NCBI GenBank assembly: GCA_045837725.1
Contig: JBEWZL010000017.1
Coordinates: forward strand, 32,527 to 96,526
Length of the DNA: 64,000 nt
DNA from: Vermamoeba vermiformis
Lineage: Eukaryota; Tubulinea; Echinamoebida
Reading direction: 5' to 3'
In this document: piece by piece, positions 34,746 to 47,666 of the stretch
How the letters are laid out: the number at the start of each line of letters is the position of its first letter
Position numbering within the stretch: position 1 is the first letter of the stretch
Made by a program: the position numbers and the translations under genes
The notes under the pieces: model-generated
Databases searched by the model: none
What the model was told of the DNA's origin: nothing
What the model saw: the letters and a program-made list of their open reading frames with translations, nothing else

Positions 34746-36074
34746 ATGTCGTACAGTCGCGTAAAGATAAATCATTACGGAGATCCGGCTACAGTTCTCT
34801 CGTTTGAGACAGCCACCGGTATTCCAGCTCCGGCTGAAAATGAAATAGTTATTCAAGTAACAGCTAGTCCTATTTATCCTTTCGATTTTGCGTGCATTAA
34901 AGGTACTCCAATAATCGCGATCGCATCTGAACTTACTTTGATCAAACAGGTGTTCGTCATGATGGTGGTACTACTCCTGAATTCACTAGCCCTGGTAGCG
35001 AAGGTATAATTTTCAGCTAGATTCAGCATCGTAACTTGTTTGTTAGGTGTCGGTCACATTCGCGCCGTAGGCAAGAACATCAGCGAGTTCACTATTGGTC
35101 AGCGTGTGTCCTTTTTCTCGTATTCAGGTACAATACCTAATTTTGTCGTATAGCCAACGCCTTCTAACTGATCGTAGGTGCTTGGTCCGAATACCTCGTG
35201 ATGAAAGCGCCGTTCGAGTTCGTTGTTCCGGTGCCTGACACTCTTCCCGACTCCGCTGCAGGACAATTTCCGATCAATCAACTGACAATGTACGGCTTAT
35301 TTGATGACTCCGATGCATCACCTGATGATTGGATTCTTCAAACTGCCGCTGGGTCGGTTCTCGGTCAAATGGCAATCGAGTTTGCAAAGTATGATGAAAT
35401 CCACGCAGATCCGTTTTAATTCTAAACTTTTAGAGTAAAGAAATTGAAAATGATCAACGTTGTTCGTCGTAAAGAACAAGTTGAGCAATTGAAGGCTCGC
35501 TATGGAGCTGAAACTCAAGTGGTTGTTTTTGACGGATCCAACGAAGCGGATGCCTTGGCTGAAGTAAACGCGATTACGGGCGACAAAGGCGTTAATATAG
35601 GTAAGAGTATTCATCTTTAAAAAATAGTTAATGTTATTAACGGATCGCAATTAGTTTTTGAAGCAGTTGGCAGCACGACTTTTGAATTCGCTCTGAAAGC
35701 GCTAGCTCCCCGTGGTCGCTTGTTATCCTACGGCGCAATGAGCGGCAATTATAACATGCAAGTGTCTTTCGGAGTCTTAATTTCAAAGTCTCCTAGAATA
35801 GAAGGTATGAATTCTGCTGTTGGTGTAGATCCATTCTGACAAGGAAATTTCGGTAGGATTTGCTGTCACGGAGTGGTTAGCCCGCAAATCGCCCGCAGAG
35901 AAGAAAAAAATAATCGACGAGCTTATTGACTTGATGGTATCAAAGAAAATAGTGCCAGCACTTGAATCCGTGTACCGCTTAGAAGACTTCAAAGAGGCGA
36001 TTGCTAAAACTACGACTCCCGGCAAATTGGGTCGAATCTTTTTAGCGGCTCATCCTGAGAAGGTTACGAAGTGA
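34746..36074 (+). CDS. MDR-family NAD(P)H oxidoreductase (quinone/enoyl reductase type)
   Basis: Seven exons (34746-34902, 34950-35003, 35047-35127, 35178-35388, 35434-35600, 35655-35804, 35857-36074) give about 345 residues. The N-terminal GroES-like domain shows NEIVIQVTASPIYPFDF and GVGHIRAVGKNISEFTIGQR. The nucleotide-binding motif is AAGSVLGQMAIEFAK, followed by INVVRRKEQVEQLK and GVNIVFEAVGSTTFEFAL. There is no zinc-ligand Cys/His set, so it belongs with zinc-free quinone or 2-enoyl-CoA reductases of the medium-chain dehydrogenase superfamily. The INVVRR stretch is typical of enzymes using NADPH. It is closer in style to MECR-type reductases than to zeta-crystallin. It ends KVTK with no evident targeting peptide, so it is probably cytosolic. 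Confidence 0.85.
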
Positions 36075-36224
36075 TCTTCATCAGTGTCGTTCATGAACGA
36101 GAAAGTACGTGGCAAAGCCTAATTTTGACCTGTACCATTAATATTCATTCGAGTCCTATTAACATAAATTTATACTTTTTACATAATTACATCAAAATTT
36201 GAATTCTTTTCTGCGAAAATTTCG

Positions 36225-38322
36225 TTAAACTTGTTGCAACGAAGCACTATTGTTGTTCGTCTGCTTCTTATTGGTCGAGTCTGGGTTTGACCAAATCGAA
36301 CTGCCGCTAGATTTCGCAGAACTAGGTACTGCAAATGCAGTTATTTGCGAGGCACTGACCAGGGCTAATAAACTGAACACGACGAACCAGATCGAGTAAA
36401 ATCCCCACGGCACCCAAAGTAGACTTGTTAGACCTCCTACAGCCACCATTATAGCCCAACATATTAATGCTGAACTGCTGAAGAAGATCAAGTACGTTGT
36501 CTAAATAAGGAAAGTTAGTACTAAAATTTCCTAATTAGGAAAAAATACTGTACCATTCTGACCAATTTTTTCCGATGCTCTGGGGCTGAAGCAACATCTT
36601 TTGCCTTATTTAGAATGACCATAATTCTGATGCCAGTAATAAAGAAGAAAATTGCTGTCGCGAGCACAATTACAATGTAAATTATTCCGCTGACCAGCAC
36701 AAATGTTCCGACTGCAAATGCCAAACCACGTGCAATGGCTGTAGCGAGTTCTAGGGCTAATAATAGACCAAATATGATCCAGAATACTATGCGTAGCTTA
36801 TCCAAGAATTGATTCATGCGGATCTTGATTTTTCGAAGAAGTTCGTGCCTACATCCGGATGTGGTCAAAAAAAGTATCAATCACGTGATATGTTCGGCTT
36901 ACCAATAGAAGGATATTAATAAGAAGCTCATAATGCTAAAAGGCCAACTGAGAGTATACAACATTTGATTCAACAGCACTGGAAAGATAACTCGCGATTG
37001 GATCGGATCCACAATTACCGCTAGAAATCTCACTATAGAAGTGTATTATAAGAATATTTTAATATAATGTTGCTATATTTGGTACTCACGTAAATTAGCG
37101 ATCAATTCGAACCACAAAACAGTCTGCGGAACGGATCGTTCGAATCCTTTGACTTGAACCCACCGCACTTGCTTGTAAATAGCATATGCTATATTAATTC
37201 CAATAAATACGGGGTGTATTACTTCGAAGGCTATCATAGCACCTGAAGTGTACATTGCTGTCCACGGATTCGGATCTGGATTTGAATTTTAATTAGATCT
37301 TACCAAAAATGAGCTCCAATGCTTAATAATTATACAATATATGCATATTATTCAACTTTAAAGGTTTTTTAAGGCTGGGGTTGGCTTAAGAAGCGTTAAT
37401 TAATTACGTACCGTCAGATGTGATCTGCACCGTTACATTTCCGTACTTGTCCAAGTAGGCCCATAATTTTTCAGTACTAGGCCTAGATATAATAACCATA
37501 GGTATATTAATGTCTGTAGTATCTGTTCCGTCCCAATTATAGGCTGCTAAGCCACAGTAGGTAACTACATTGAACAAATTAAAATCAAGCCAAATATTTT
37601 TAATTATGAATTTAAACCTTAAATTTAAGAATAAATATAAATACGTACCATTAGCGGCTAATTGTAGACTGATTATTGCCATTGGCGATTTTGATTTGAG
37701 ATCGCGCGCCGTTTGTTGATCTCCAAAGGCACTTCGTATCATAACGATTCTATATTCATAAATAATCAGCTATTTACACGATTTAGATCAAATAAATTAT
37801 TAAGTACAAAAAAGGAAATTGACTATCGGATCCCTCCTGCTGGCCTCAAAAACAAATGAAAACCCAAAAGTACATCGATGTACTTTTAATATTGCTAATA
37901 TTATTGCTATTGTGTGACGCGTTTTGATTTTACGTACTTGTTAGTGGGATCCGTATCATTGGAAGTCGTCAGTTGCCCGATTATATTAAAAGACCAATCT
38001 CTCGGTCCTACTAACACTTGACGAGGACTTAAAAATTCCTGTAAATATAATTAAGTTAGCGTATTAAGTAACTTAAGTTGCGTTAACTGGATCCTCGGAT
38101 AAATCGCTTGACTTAACATACTTCACCAGCAATCTCTTCAGGTGCTATAATTCTTAAAGATAAACCTAGGAATAGAGATATTAGAATAATTCTTGGGTCG
38201 CAAAATTTTGGTACGGATCCAGCCGCGACTGTAATTAACAGCTTAACAGAAAAGATCGTATAATTAAAATTATTTGATATTAGCAAGACCAAGGCTAAGG
38301 TTCCTGAAGTTAGTAGCTTCAT
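36225..38322 (-). CDS. Seven-TM protein with PA-like lumenal domain
   Basis: Eight exons (38322-38122, 38038-37938, 37749-37649, 37564-37412, 37275-37090, 37020-36903, 36848-36554, 36500-36225) give 476 residues. The N-terminus MKLLTSGTLALVLLIS looks like a signal peptide. Residues 70-210 form an ectodomain; AAYNWDGTDTTDINIPMVII resembles the core of a protease-associated (PA) domain. Seven hydrophobic spans follow, for example AMIAFEVIHPVFIGINIAYA, WIIFGLLLALELATAIARGL, FVLVSGIIYIVIVLATAIFF and IWFVVFSLLALVSA. The cytosolic tail is Ser/Asn/Gln-rich. This layout (signal peptide, PA-like domain, 7TM) is seen in amoebal receptor-like proteins, but no ligand or G protein link is visible. First-exon structure is the least certain part, since it holds a second hydrophobic stretch. 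Confidence 0.72.
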
Positions 38323-38607
38323 ATTTACAACCTTATTGCTACGCTAATTTTACTAGTTGTCAAACGCTGTATGCCGTTGGCATTACGAATTTACATGGAC
38401 TAGGTAAATTGGGTTGAAAAGGTTAAATGAAATAATCTATCTGCCAAATGAGATTTATCCAAATTAGGAAACAATTTAGAAACTTTAAGTTTCAGCAACT
38501 CGATTCAAAAACAAAACGAATATGAACAAAATATTTTCTAGCCTTATAAAACAAACAAAAATTTAATTAATCTCGATCAGATCTGCAGTTACCAGTCGCC
38601 GCATCCG

Positions 38608-41600
38608 TTATTTCTTGCTAAGCTTGAAGGTCAAGACTTGGAATGGCTTGTACTTGAAGGTCACGCTCTTCGAATCAAACGAGACCACATTCGACTTGTC
38701 ACTCGCCACGTCTTCTTCGAGCAAGTTGCACTCAGTCACGTGATCAAATGCAAAGCACGTGTTCAGCGTCGCAGTGCCACGACCTCCGAATGATTCCCAA
38801 ATACGCACTATGATCTCATTGGTCGCGCCAGACTCAGGAAGCTTAATGCTTTCCAAGACCAAGTTGTTCTTGTCCACGTTGAAGTAGGAGATGTCACGCA
38901 CATCTATGGGACGTTAGTATTGAGTTGATGCAAATAATGGTGTACCTTTGTTGGCAGCACTCATGACGATCAATGGCTCGTTGAAGTTGTAGCCGTGTTG
39001 CACGAGATTGGCTTGGTAAATGTCGCCTTCGTGAGGCATCACCGCGAACCTGTAGAGCACGTGTCAATAAGAACTAAGCACTATATATATTGTGCGTACT
39101 TGAAGTGGTGGTGGCCCATGTCTGCTGTCTCGTCGGGTAACTTTGGTGAGCGCAACAAACTCAAGCGCATGACGTTGTTCTCAGTGGTGTAGCCATCTAT
39201 TAGCGATTAGTTAATTGCCTAATTATGCAAATTATACTTACATTTGCAATCGTTCAACAATGCAACACCAAAGCCGTACTCGGATAAATCGGCCCAGTGG
39301 TGACCACACACTTCGAACTTAGCCAAGTCCCACTGTAAAGGATTAGGAGAGCTGCAATATAGGTACACGCGTCTTGGTACTTACGGAGGTGTTGCGGTGA
39401 GTAGGACGACGGATGTGGCCGAATTGTGAGCTGTAAGTAGCGTAGTCGTTGTGTACGGCAAGAGGGAACTCGACCTTCAAGAACTTTCTGTTCTCGTGCC
39501 AGTCCACTGAACAACTGAACTCGAGACGAGAGCTGACTGCATCGAGTGTCACGTATTGTTTCATGTGGCTGTGCTCGCCAAGCTTGTACTTGAACTCAAC
39601 GCCAACGCGCAAAGGACCTGAAGGAAAGTTAGTATTAGGGTCACGAAGTACGAGTCTCGTGATGTTTTTCCGGGGTACCTTGCTCGACAATATTGAACTC
39701 TTGGCCTTCAGCAACAACTTCTTGGCGCTTGTCGGTGTGATAGACAAACACGTCCCACGCGTCCCAGAAGAACGGCATGTCCTCGAACAAGACAAAGTGA
39801 TTGGCGCCGTGATGCGATTGGCCGAGTTCAATGGACTCGCGGCCGGTAGCTTTGTGAATCAAGCTGACAAGCGAGCCATCGACTTTGAACTGTGCTTTCA
39901 ACTCGGAGTTCTCGAGCACGAGCAATTTGTTGCCTGATTTGTCGTTTTGCACGGTGAAGGTCACTGGAGTCACGTGACTTTCATCAATCTTTGCGACCTT
40001 CACACCAACAGGCAATGCTGAAACAACACCTAAACAATACAATAAGAACGGTGCTAGGTTGTTTGGACTATCGACATACCCAATGGCTTGTTATTGTGCG
40101 ACATTTGTTTGGCGTGTTTGCCGAGGTTGTCGGGTAATTCAACGACTTCGTGTCGAGGCCAAGCAAGCGTGTTGATGACTGCAACGGCATTGGCATGGCT
40201 GACCATAGGTTTTTGTGCGGCTTCAGTGAGACTGGCCTCAGTGGTCAAAGTGTTCAAGGCCTGCTTTAACAACGCCTCGCCCTTGTGTTTCATTTCAGCG
40301 TAGTGCTCGTTCGAGTCAACGTACACGGCACCAATGGACGAGCCAGGAATGACGTCGTGGAATTGGTTCAAAAGGAGTTGTTTCCATAAATAGTCGAGTT
40401 CTTTGGCGGGATATTCCGCGTGTTTTTCCAAATTAGCAATCGTTGCAAGAATTTCAATGTCGCGGAACAAAAACTCGTTCTTTCTATTGTACAGCTTGTT
40501 CTTGGCTTGCGTGGTGTACGTGCCTTGATGCAACTCGAAATACTAAAAAAGGAAATTAATACAACTTCGTTCATGAACGAAAATTTTTACGGTACCAATT
40601 CGCCGACCCACGTGGGAATGTCATCCGCAGTTGCTTTGACCTTCTTGAAGTATTCGAATGGCGTGCTCATGTCTATTTTAGGCATGCCATCAAGATCTTT
40701 GAAACGAACCAATCGTTCCAGCATGTCGGGACGTGGACCACCTATTCAAGCACCATCATGTGAGTCCTTTGCACTGTCAGAAAAATATTAATGTGAACTT
40801 ACCTCCACCGTCACCTCTGCCGTACAACAAAACAGTTTCATTGCTCTTGTCTTTGTTTTTGAAATTTTCAACCGTGTACAAAATCTGCATAAAAAGATAT
40901 CATTAGTGGACTTTCACTATTGTAATATCAATCTTAAGGCCAGGTACCTCTTTGACATTAGCCTCCGAGCAGTACGTGTCAGCAGGCGGGAAGTGCGTCA
41001 AGACTGAAGTACCATCGAGTCCCTGCCAATAAAACGTGTTGCTCGGCATCTTGTTGAACAAGTTCCACGACAACTTTTGCGTCAAAAAGAATTCCATGCC
41101 GGAGCCCTTAATGATTTGCGGCAGTTGTGCGGAATAACCAAAAGTATCGGGCAACCAAAACTCCGTGCACTTATGTCCGAATTCTTTTTCGAAGAATTTC
41201 TGGCCCAATAAGAATTGACGCACTAACGACTCGCCCGACGGAATATTACAGTCCATTTCGACCCAGGTGCCACCAGTCGGAACAAATCTGCCTTCTTTGG
41301 CCTTATCTTGCATGCGCTTGAATAATCCCGGATAATTTTCTTTCATCCACGCGAATTGCTGGGCTTGCGAGGCAACGAATTTGTACTCGGGATAATCCGC
41401 CATGTAACGGATCTGGGTCGACCAGCTATAATAGCGGATAAATATCTATTTCCTAATTTGGAAATACCCATTCTTTACCTTCTGGCGCATTTTCTGCGAG
41501 TCTCGCTATAAGTCCAAAGCCAAGCTGTATCAATGTGGCAATGGCCTGAAAGAAGTATTGCATTAGATTTATATGATTTCCTTATTTGGTAATAGAACCT

Positions 41601-43027
41601 GTATACCTGAAGCGTAAATAGTGTGCTGCGATTGACCGTTCTTTTGCTTCAAGAACTCATTGGCGATTTCTTTGCCTTTCTTGTACGAAGTTCTATCACC
41701 GACAAAAATAGCATTGGTCTATTATACAATATAATTAATAAATATTAATATTATGTGCCTCATTCTTACGATTTTTCTAGCGGTTTCAGCGGCCTGCCAA
41801 GCACGATTTGATTGCGCGGGCAAAAGCTTCAAAAAATGATTACTAACGGTACGTAATACATAATAGTATTTAATATAGGTACTTTGGCCATATCATTAAT
41901 GACTTGCAAGTCAAATAACAGGTCTTTGACTTCGTTGTCGATGACCGCAATTTCGCATTGAACTAACGTGAACTTCTTATCGGGTGTAGGAGGGCATAGG
42001 AAGCCTATAATAGTACGTTATTAGTAGATAAACAACGGATAGGTCGTTGATTAGAAATAGTCATGAGCGGAAGCTCGTGTAAAAGCAAACTTGATCCAGA
42101 TCAAAAAATTAAATTGGATTAGGTTAATTTAGATTAAATATTAAACGCAAACATATTCATATAAATAATATTGTATATAATTGGCATTGAGTTACTTACC
42201 TTTAGCACCAGGATTGCCAAACATGCCCGTGCAACTGACTTCGAGCATAAAATTGAACTTTTGACCGGTTTTAGCACTCTTCGTCAAGATATATTCAGCG
42301 CGTCTATTGTCGTCAGTACCACCGCATAAACCTATGAAATAAAAATCTTATTTTAGACACGCGATCGGATTGACTTGAAAATTGCAACAGGTCGGCTATC
42401 ATTTGACAGATAATTGCATTATTATTGCAAATGCAATTCAAATCGTATAAAATAGTGCCATTTAATATTAATTACCTTGTTGAGGCTCGCCATTCTCCCA
42501 GATCATGGCTTCGCATCCACAATCCCAGATAAAGTGAACTTCTTGACCATCAAAGTCCTCGGGAATAGTAATCTCGGCTAATTATGGTGATAATTAGGGA
42601 ACGGGCTGCGTAATTGATAAAATTCAATTTGAAAATCAAAAAAATCAAAAAATTTCAAAAATTATAGACTAGCATAATTAGGCCTGACGGTTATATAGCG
42701 TGCATAATATTAAATATAAAACACAAATAATATTAAAATAATTATTTTACCTTTCACCCAATGTGTAGACCAAGAAGGACCAAACGAGTGGCCAATAGCG
42801 ATAGGGGTATAAGTTTGATTTAAAGCATCGCTATATTTAAAGCTATCAGTATGATTAGGGCTCGGATTAGGCACCGAATAAGATGCGAGCTTGATGGCAG
42901 TCGAATCTCGCTTTGAGTAGAGTTTGCTCGCCAAGTTGACGTCATTCCATTGATTAGAGGGATCAATGAACTTCTCTACGCGTTCGATAGTAATATCTTT
43001 AAGCTTTTGCGTGTAAGCAATCGACAT
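38608..43027 (-). CDS. MAN2C1: Cytosolic alpha-mannosidase (GH38)
   Basis: Seventeen exons from 43027-42751 to 38903-38608 join without a phase error to give 1,069 residues, close to animal MAN2C1. This glycoside hydrolase trims free oligomannosides in the cytosol. The zinc-binding motif [11 protein letters not shown] is encoded around 41,540, and the nucleophile region reads [17 protein letters not shown] (41,140). [30 protein letters not shown] and [12 protein letters not shown] are further family signatures. The N-terminal [13 protein letters not shown] is the lead-in typical of the cytosolic class rather than lysosomal or Golgi forms, and there is no signal peptide. An AG precedes the ATG by a few bases, hinting at a 5' untranslated intron. 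Confidence 0.95.
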
Positions 43028-43438
43028 TTGTGCTAATCCACACAAAAAATCTTAAGACATTGAAAAAACGAGAAAGCATGGACTAAGCAACCCGAATTCC
43101 GGTACACAATAAGTAACAGTACGATTATGGCAGCTTATTTTACAGTTTTAGGTGGTTCGGCACTTAACGTACAGAGCTCCTTCTACCAATCTTCGTTTGT
43201 GAATACCCATTAATAAGCGGGCATACAAATATAATAAAAACCTTTGTATTATTTTTGATGTTAATGAAAATTTGTAAGGAACGACACTCGAGAGAATAAA
43301 TTTAGGGATTTTTACGACGCACTCATGCGACCTCAGCGCATTTGATTTGTAATGATAAAATGTTTATTGAACACAAGTATTGTATCTAAAACCAGCACTA
43401 GCACTACTTTTCACAGATATTATTCGCAAATAATCAAA
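43028..43438. other. Divergent promoter region, no gene seen
   Basis: About 410 bases between the MAN2C1 and NTH1 starts, including the possible 5' untranslated exon of MAN2C1. Nothing else seen. Confidence 0.45.
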
Positions 43439-44985
43439 ATGTCAATGAAAAGAAGAACCCGATCTGCAGGCAGCGCTGAAGGTATTCAAAATAGGCGTAT
43501 AAATTTATAATGTATCTAGATAATATATACATATTGTTAATGATAATTTTGACGCGAAATAAGACGGGTGATATTAAATAATTATTTTTCGAAAACTGTG
43601 GAGGATCTCTCAAGCAAACCTCGCTCAATAAATACCTGATACCACCATCCCCGCGTGAGTATTGGTCATATATAATAACAATATATTGTGGCATATATAA
43701 TTATGATTCGCACCGGATGTTGATTGTCGATCAGAGCTAAAAGCGGAACTTGAAGCAGCACCGAAAATTAAAAAGTCAATTACTCCGCCAAAGCCTAAGA
43801 AAAGAAAGCATATTGCTATAGAGCCCGAAAAGATTAAAGGTAAGTTCGAAATAAGAAATTTAAAGCACGATCGAAAACTATTCTGACTATTGTCGTAATT
43901 AGGCGAGGCGCCACCTAATTGGAAAGAGGTTTATACTAAAATAGAACAAATGCGTAGCGAAGTTCAAGCTCCTGTTGATATTTACGGCTGCGAGCGATTG
44001 ACCGCCAAGGATCGTTTGCCTCAAAAGGTACTTTAACGCGTAAAATTGAAAAAATAAGCCTAAAAATAACTTAAATACATGTCATTAGTATATACACCTG
44101 TTTTAGTGTCATTGGATGTTGTTAACGAAACTTTAATTTTAGATCAGCCGATTCCACTCGCTAGTTAGCTTAATGCTCTCAGCGCAGACCAAGGATCAAA
44201 TTACATCCGATGCAATGGATCAACTGGCTATATTATGCGGTGATGAATTCGGCCCTGAAGATATTCTTGCCCAGAGCGTCGATGAAATAGATCGCGCTAT
44301 CAAAAAAGTTGGGTTCCACAGGTACTTTTGCATTATTATTATTACCATAATATATGCCATACTCAATGAACATAATTGTAGCCGCAAAGCGCAATTTATT
44401 CGACAGACAGCGCAAATTTTGAAAGACAAGTACGATTGCGATATTCCGTCAGAATTAGAAGACGTGTTAGAGCTGCCCGGTGTAGGTCCTAAAATGGCTC
44501 ATATTCTAATGAACGTAGCTTGGGATAAGTGAGTAACTAGAAGCTATTTAACCATTTTTACGTTGCGATCGGATCAGATCCGATTCTTAGAATTTCTTTC
44601 TGATTTTATTTTCAGACCGCTTGGCATTGGAGTGGATGTTCATGTACATAGAATCAGTAACAGACTCAAATGGGTCCATAATACGAAGAATCCAGAACAA
44701 ACCAGAATGGAACTCGAATCGTGGTTGCCAAAGGAATATTGGGGTCCTATTAATAAGCTCTTAGTAGGATTCGGCCAAACTATATGCACGCCATTGAATA
44801 CGAAGTGCGATATTTGCAAAATTAACGATCTTTGTCCTTCTGCGTTCAAAGAGAGCAAGATGAAACGACCAAAACTTGAAAAAACTACGTCTGATACTGC
44901 AGCTCTCTCCGCGCATGCTGGCGATATGTCTACTGTGGATTTTAACTCCGAGGTCATTAAGAAAGAGCCGAAAGAAGAGAAATAA
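43439..44985 (+). CDS. NTH1: Endonuclease III-like DNA glycosylase/AP lyase
   Basis: Six exons (43439-43481, 43735-43839, 43903-44027, 44143-44321, 44382-44528, 44616-44985) give about 322 residues. The enzyme removes oxidised pyrimidines and cuts the abasic site in base-excision repair. The helix-hairpin-helix reads [13 protein letters not shown] with the catalytic lysine, and the catalytic aspartate lies in [11 protein letters not shown] [4Fe-4S] site is intact as C-x6-C-x2-C-x5-C ([17 protein letters not shown]). [17 protein letters not shown] matches the eukaryotic branch. The N-terminus is basic ([19 protein letters not shown]), fitting nuclear import. The last about 50 residues after the cluster are a Lys/Glu-rich tail ending [11 protein letters not shown]. 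Confidence 0.95.
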
Positions 44986-45141
44986 AAGTACGCAGCGCGT
45001 TCCATTTTCTGAAAATGGCAAATGTGATTCAAAAGATGCATTTGTGTGGACAATTGGGAAGAATCTGTAAATAAAAGGTCGATAAGTTTATGACGTGATA
45101 GCAACAACAGGACTTCTTTTCGACTTTAACAGCTTGATCCA

Positions 45142-45977
45142 ATGGCCATAAAATTAATTCTAATATTTTGCTTATTCCTGGCGTCAGTAGCCTACGCTAG
45201 CGAAGTAGATCATACGCGAGATGCCTTGGTTGATTTATTCAAGTCTTGTAATGGATCCAATTGGAGAAGAAACGCCGGATGGCTCTCGACATCCAGCGTA
45301 TGTCAATGGTATGGCGTTTACTGCGACTCAAATGACAAGGTAATTGCTGATTTTACAAACAATAATTTCTAATTTAGTATACTTTTCGGTTATGTCGCTT
45401 AAACTTGACCAGAACTTGTTATCTGGAACAATTCTGGTGGTCTTCGATGGGCCGGATCGTCAGCCTCCGCTTGTTAGATCTCGGTTACAATAAGTTGTTT
45501 GGCACTGTTCCGTCATCTTTAATGCAATTGCGTGATCTTCGATGGCTTCACCTCTTAAACAACCAGTTGTCAGGAACAATTCCTTCAGCGACTGGTCAAT
45601 TGCGAGATCTGGTTTGGTTGCAACTCAACAACAATCAATTTTCGGGTACTATTCCGTCGACACTAGGACAGCTTACGCAACTTCAACGCTTGTTTCTGAA
45701 CGACAACCAATTGACGAAGAAGATCCCCTCGGCCATTGAAAAACTTGTAGGCCTTGAATGGCTTAATCTGAACAACAATCAACTCTCAGGCTCCATTCCG
45801 TCGCTTGCAAAGCTCACAAGGCTGCAACACTTGTACCTTTATAATAATCACCTGCAGCACATCGATCCGAACATGACCCTTCCTGCTGGTGTTCGCGGTT
45901 GCAATCTGTCAGGCAACAATTTTCAATGTCCTATTCCTAAATGGGCCGCTACTACTTGTTACGCTACTTGCAATTAA
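45142..45977 (+). CDS. Secreted leucine-rich-repeat protein with frame-altered first repeat
   Basis: Exons 45142-45339 and 45378-45977 give 265 residues. The signal peptide is MAIKLILIFCLFLASVAYA. A plant-type LRR cap follows (RDALVDLFKSCNGSNW, GWLSTSSVCQWYGVYC). About six repeats of the LxxLxLxxNxLSGTIPS class come next (LRWLHLLNNQLSGTIPS, LVWLQLNNNQFSGTIPS), then a Cys-containing end cap (FQCPIPKWAATTCYATC). The spliced frame is open, but the first about 21 residues of exon 2 read YTFRLCRLNLTRTCYL, while another frame of the same bases reads VMSLKLDQNLLSGTI, a proper repeat. So the first repeat has been lost through frame changes that cancel each other. Such proteins usually bind glycans or peptides outside the cell. 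Confidence 0.75.
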
Positions 45978-46157
45978 ATAATAAACAGTAAAAAAATTTT
46001 TTGCGTGATCCAAAATAATTCGTTTTTTATAAACGTTAAATATAATTATTGTACATTACTATGATCACTATATTATAATCACGATCTTAAATCTAAATTA
46101 ATCGTGAAGAACTGGATCCGGTAGAGCAAAATTATACAAGTATTACCACAACTTTTT

Positions 46158-47413
46158 TTAAGCAACACTGCTTGTTGATTGCTTCAAAAAGGGTCTCATA
46201 GTATTCAACACGACTTCTTTTCGCTCTTTTTCCATATCAGGTGATAATTGATAATTTGAGATGATCAAATTTGCATCGATCACATTTTGAACGTTCAAAT
46301 CGAGGTCAATTTGCAAATTCCATTCAAATTCGAAGTGATCCTCGGCATCATAGCTTTGCGCTTGTTCTTTTTTCTATAAAAGGAAATCAGCATCGATTAC
46401 TCAGATAAAGTTGCAAATTGAATATTAAATCGAACGAACCTTATGAATAACCGAAATACGATCCGCTTGATATTTAATATCTATTAACCATCCTCCACGC
46501 ACATCCTGCATATTAATTAGTTAATAAATATTATTGGGCATTTACATAATAAATTTATTAGTTTTTACCTTGTAAGGAATGCCGTTATTCATAAATGCAG
46601 GCTTTAATCGCTGTACAGCTGGTGCAATCTAAAAATATATAGTTAATTAATATTTAAATAATCTAACGTGATATGATGCTGAAGATAACCGAATCTGGAT
46701 CATGGAATTAAAACTTACGATATGCTGGCCGCAGGTGCGTAATAACTGCATGACTTTAGATTCAGGTCCTACGTATTTTTCTACGTAATCTCTAAGCACT
46801 AAGCTCAGATCTACTGTATCTTCATCGATCGTGCCAAACTCCGCGTCAAATCCATTGCGAACTTGTTCTTCGTTCTACGATCGTCAGTTTAATACATATC
46901 AATTAATAATTCATATTAGTACCTCTCCTAAATATACAACATTCTTCTCAAATAACGGTCGCAATGCGAGCAAGACCGTTGTTAGTGGCGGATAGATTTG
47001 ACCATCAGGTGCATAGATCGTTATTTTTGTTGAAAACCGAGGTAGATCAGCATAAATAGGTATATCTCTATTATAATAATGAAGAATTATTAATTATTTT
47101 GAATCAGATCTGGGATTTTAGTAATTAAATATTTTGAAAATTCGGAATTAATTTAGAAAATTGAGCTTTTATGGTAAATAGGTCTTTAATATGAATATTT
47201 AAATACTTACGCAACCGGTTTTGACCAATATTTAACTACATCCGGTAATAACGGTCGTCCATCTGCCGTGGGAACTAACGTCGAAATTTTCTTCGTAGTT
47301 GGTTCTTGATCGACTTTAACCTTATCGGGCGGTTTGCTAAGCACCTTGCGCGCTACTGCAATGACCACTATGACCGCGCCACATCCAATCCACGCAACCC
47401 AACTGCTGAACAT
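46158..47413 (-). CDS. Unknown protein with N-terminal membrane anchor
   Basis: Six exons (47413-47211, 47067-46923, 46874-46719, 46628-46569, 46505-46440, 46373-46158) give 281 residues with consistent phases. Residues 3-22 (SSWVAWIGCGAVIVVIAVAR) form a single hydrophobic helix followed by basic residues, so it is probably a signal anchor with the rest in the cytosol. The remainder is soluble: FSTKITIYAPDGQIYPPL, FEKNVVYLGENEEQVR, VRGGWLIDIKYQADR and FEFEWNLQIDLDLNVQNV suggest an alpha/beta fold. No family is recognised. It lies tail to tail with the LRR gene and head to head with the CAP gene. Confidence 0.7.
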
Positions 47414-47666
47414 TTGCAAGTGGATCACGTCAAATAAAATATTATTAGATGTGATCGTTGCTTTGGAGTAAATTTAATGCACAATTAATGCCCTGAGATT
47501 GATGAAATTGCCTTCCAGACTACCACGTGATTTTACTATTTTTAGATCTAAAGACAGTTAGTTGTTCTTTTTTAATCAGGGAGTATCTTGTTCACAATTT
47601 AGACTGCATTACCACTACGCGACAGTATTTTATTGTCAGATACTGCGGGTTTGCAATTATAGAAAA

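Noticed and set aside
34746-36074. CRYZL1 (a FERRY subunit) identity for the MDR gene
   Set aside because: Tempting because PPP1R21 is in the same window, but the INVVRR and GFxxxEW regions point to generic MDR/MECR-type reductases.
39343-40574. Alternative open frames on both strands inside MAN2C1
   Set aside because: They are shadows of codon-biased MAN2C1 exons, which match the GH38 family throughout.
44570-44583. Frequent GATC, GGATCC and CATCCG words in introns and spacers as a regulatory code
   Set aside because: They recur in many introns but with no constant position, spacing or orientation; without counts against background this is only an impression.
44640-45107. Minus-strand open frames opposite NTH1
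   Set aside because: The NTH1 exon carries the iron-sulfur cysteines and catalytic Asp; the opposite frames have no motif.
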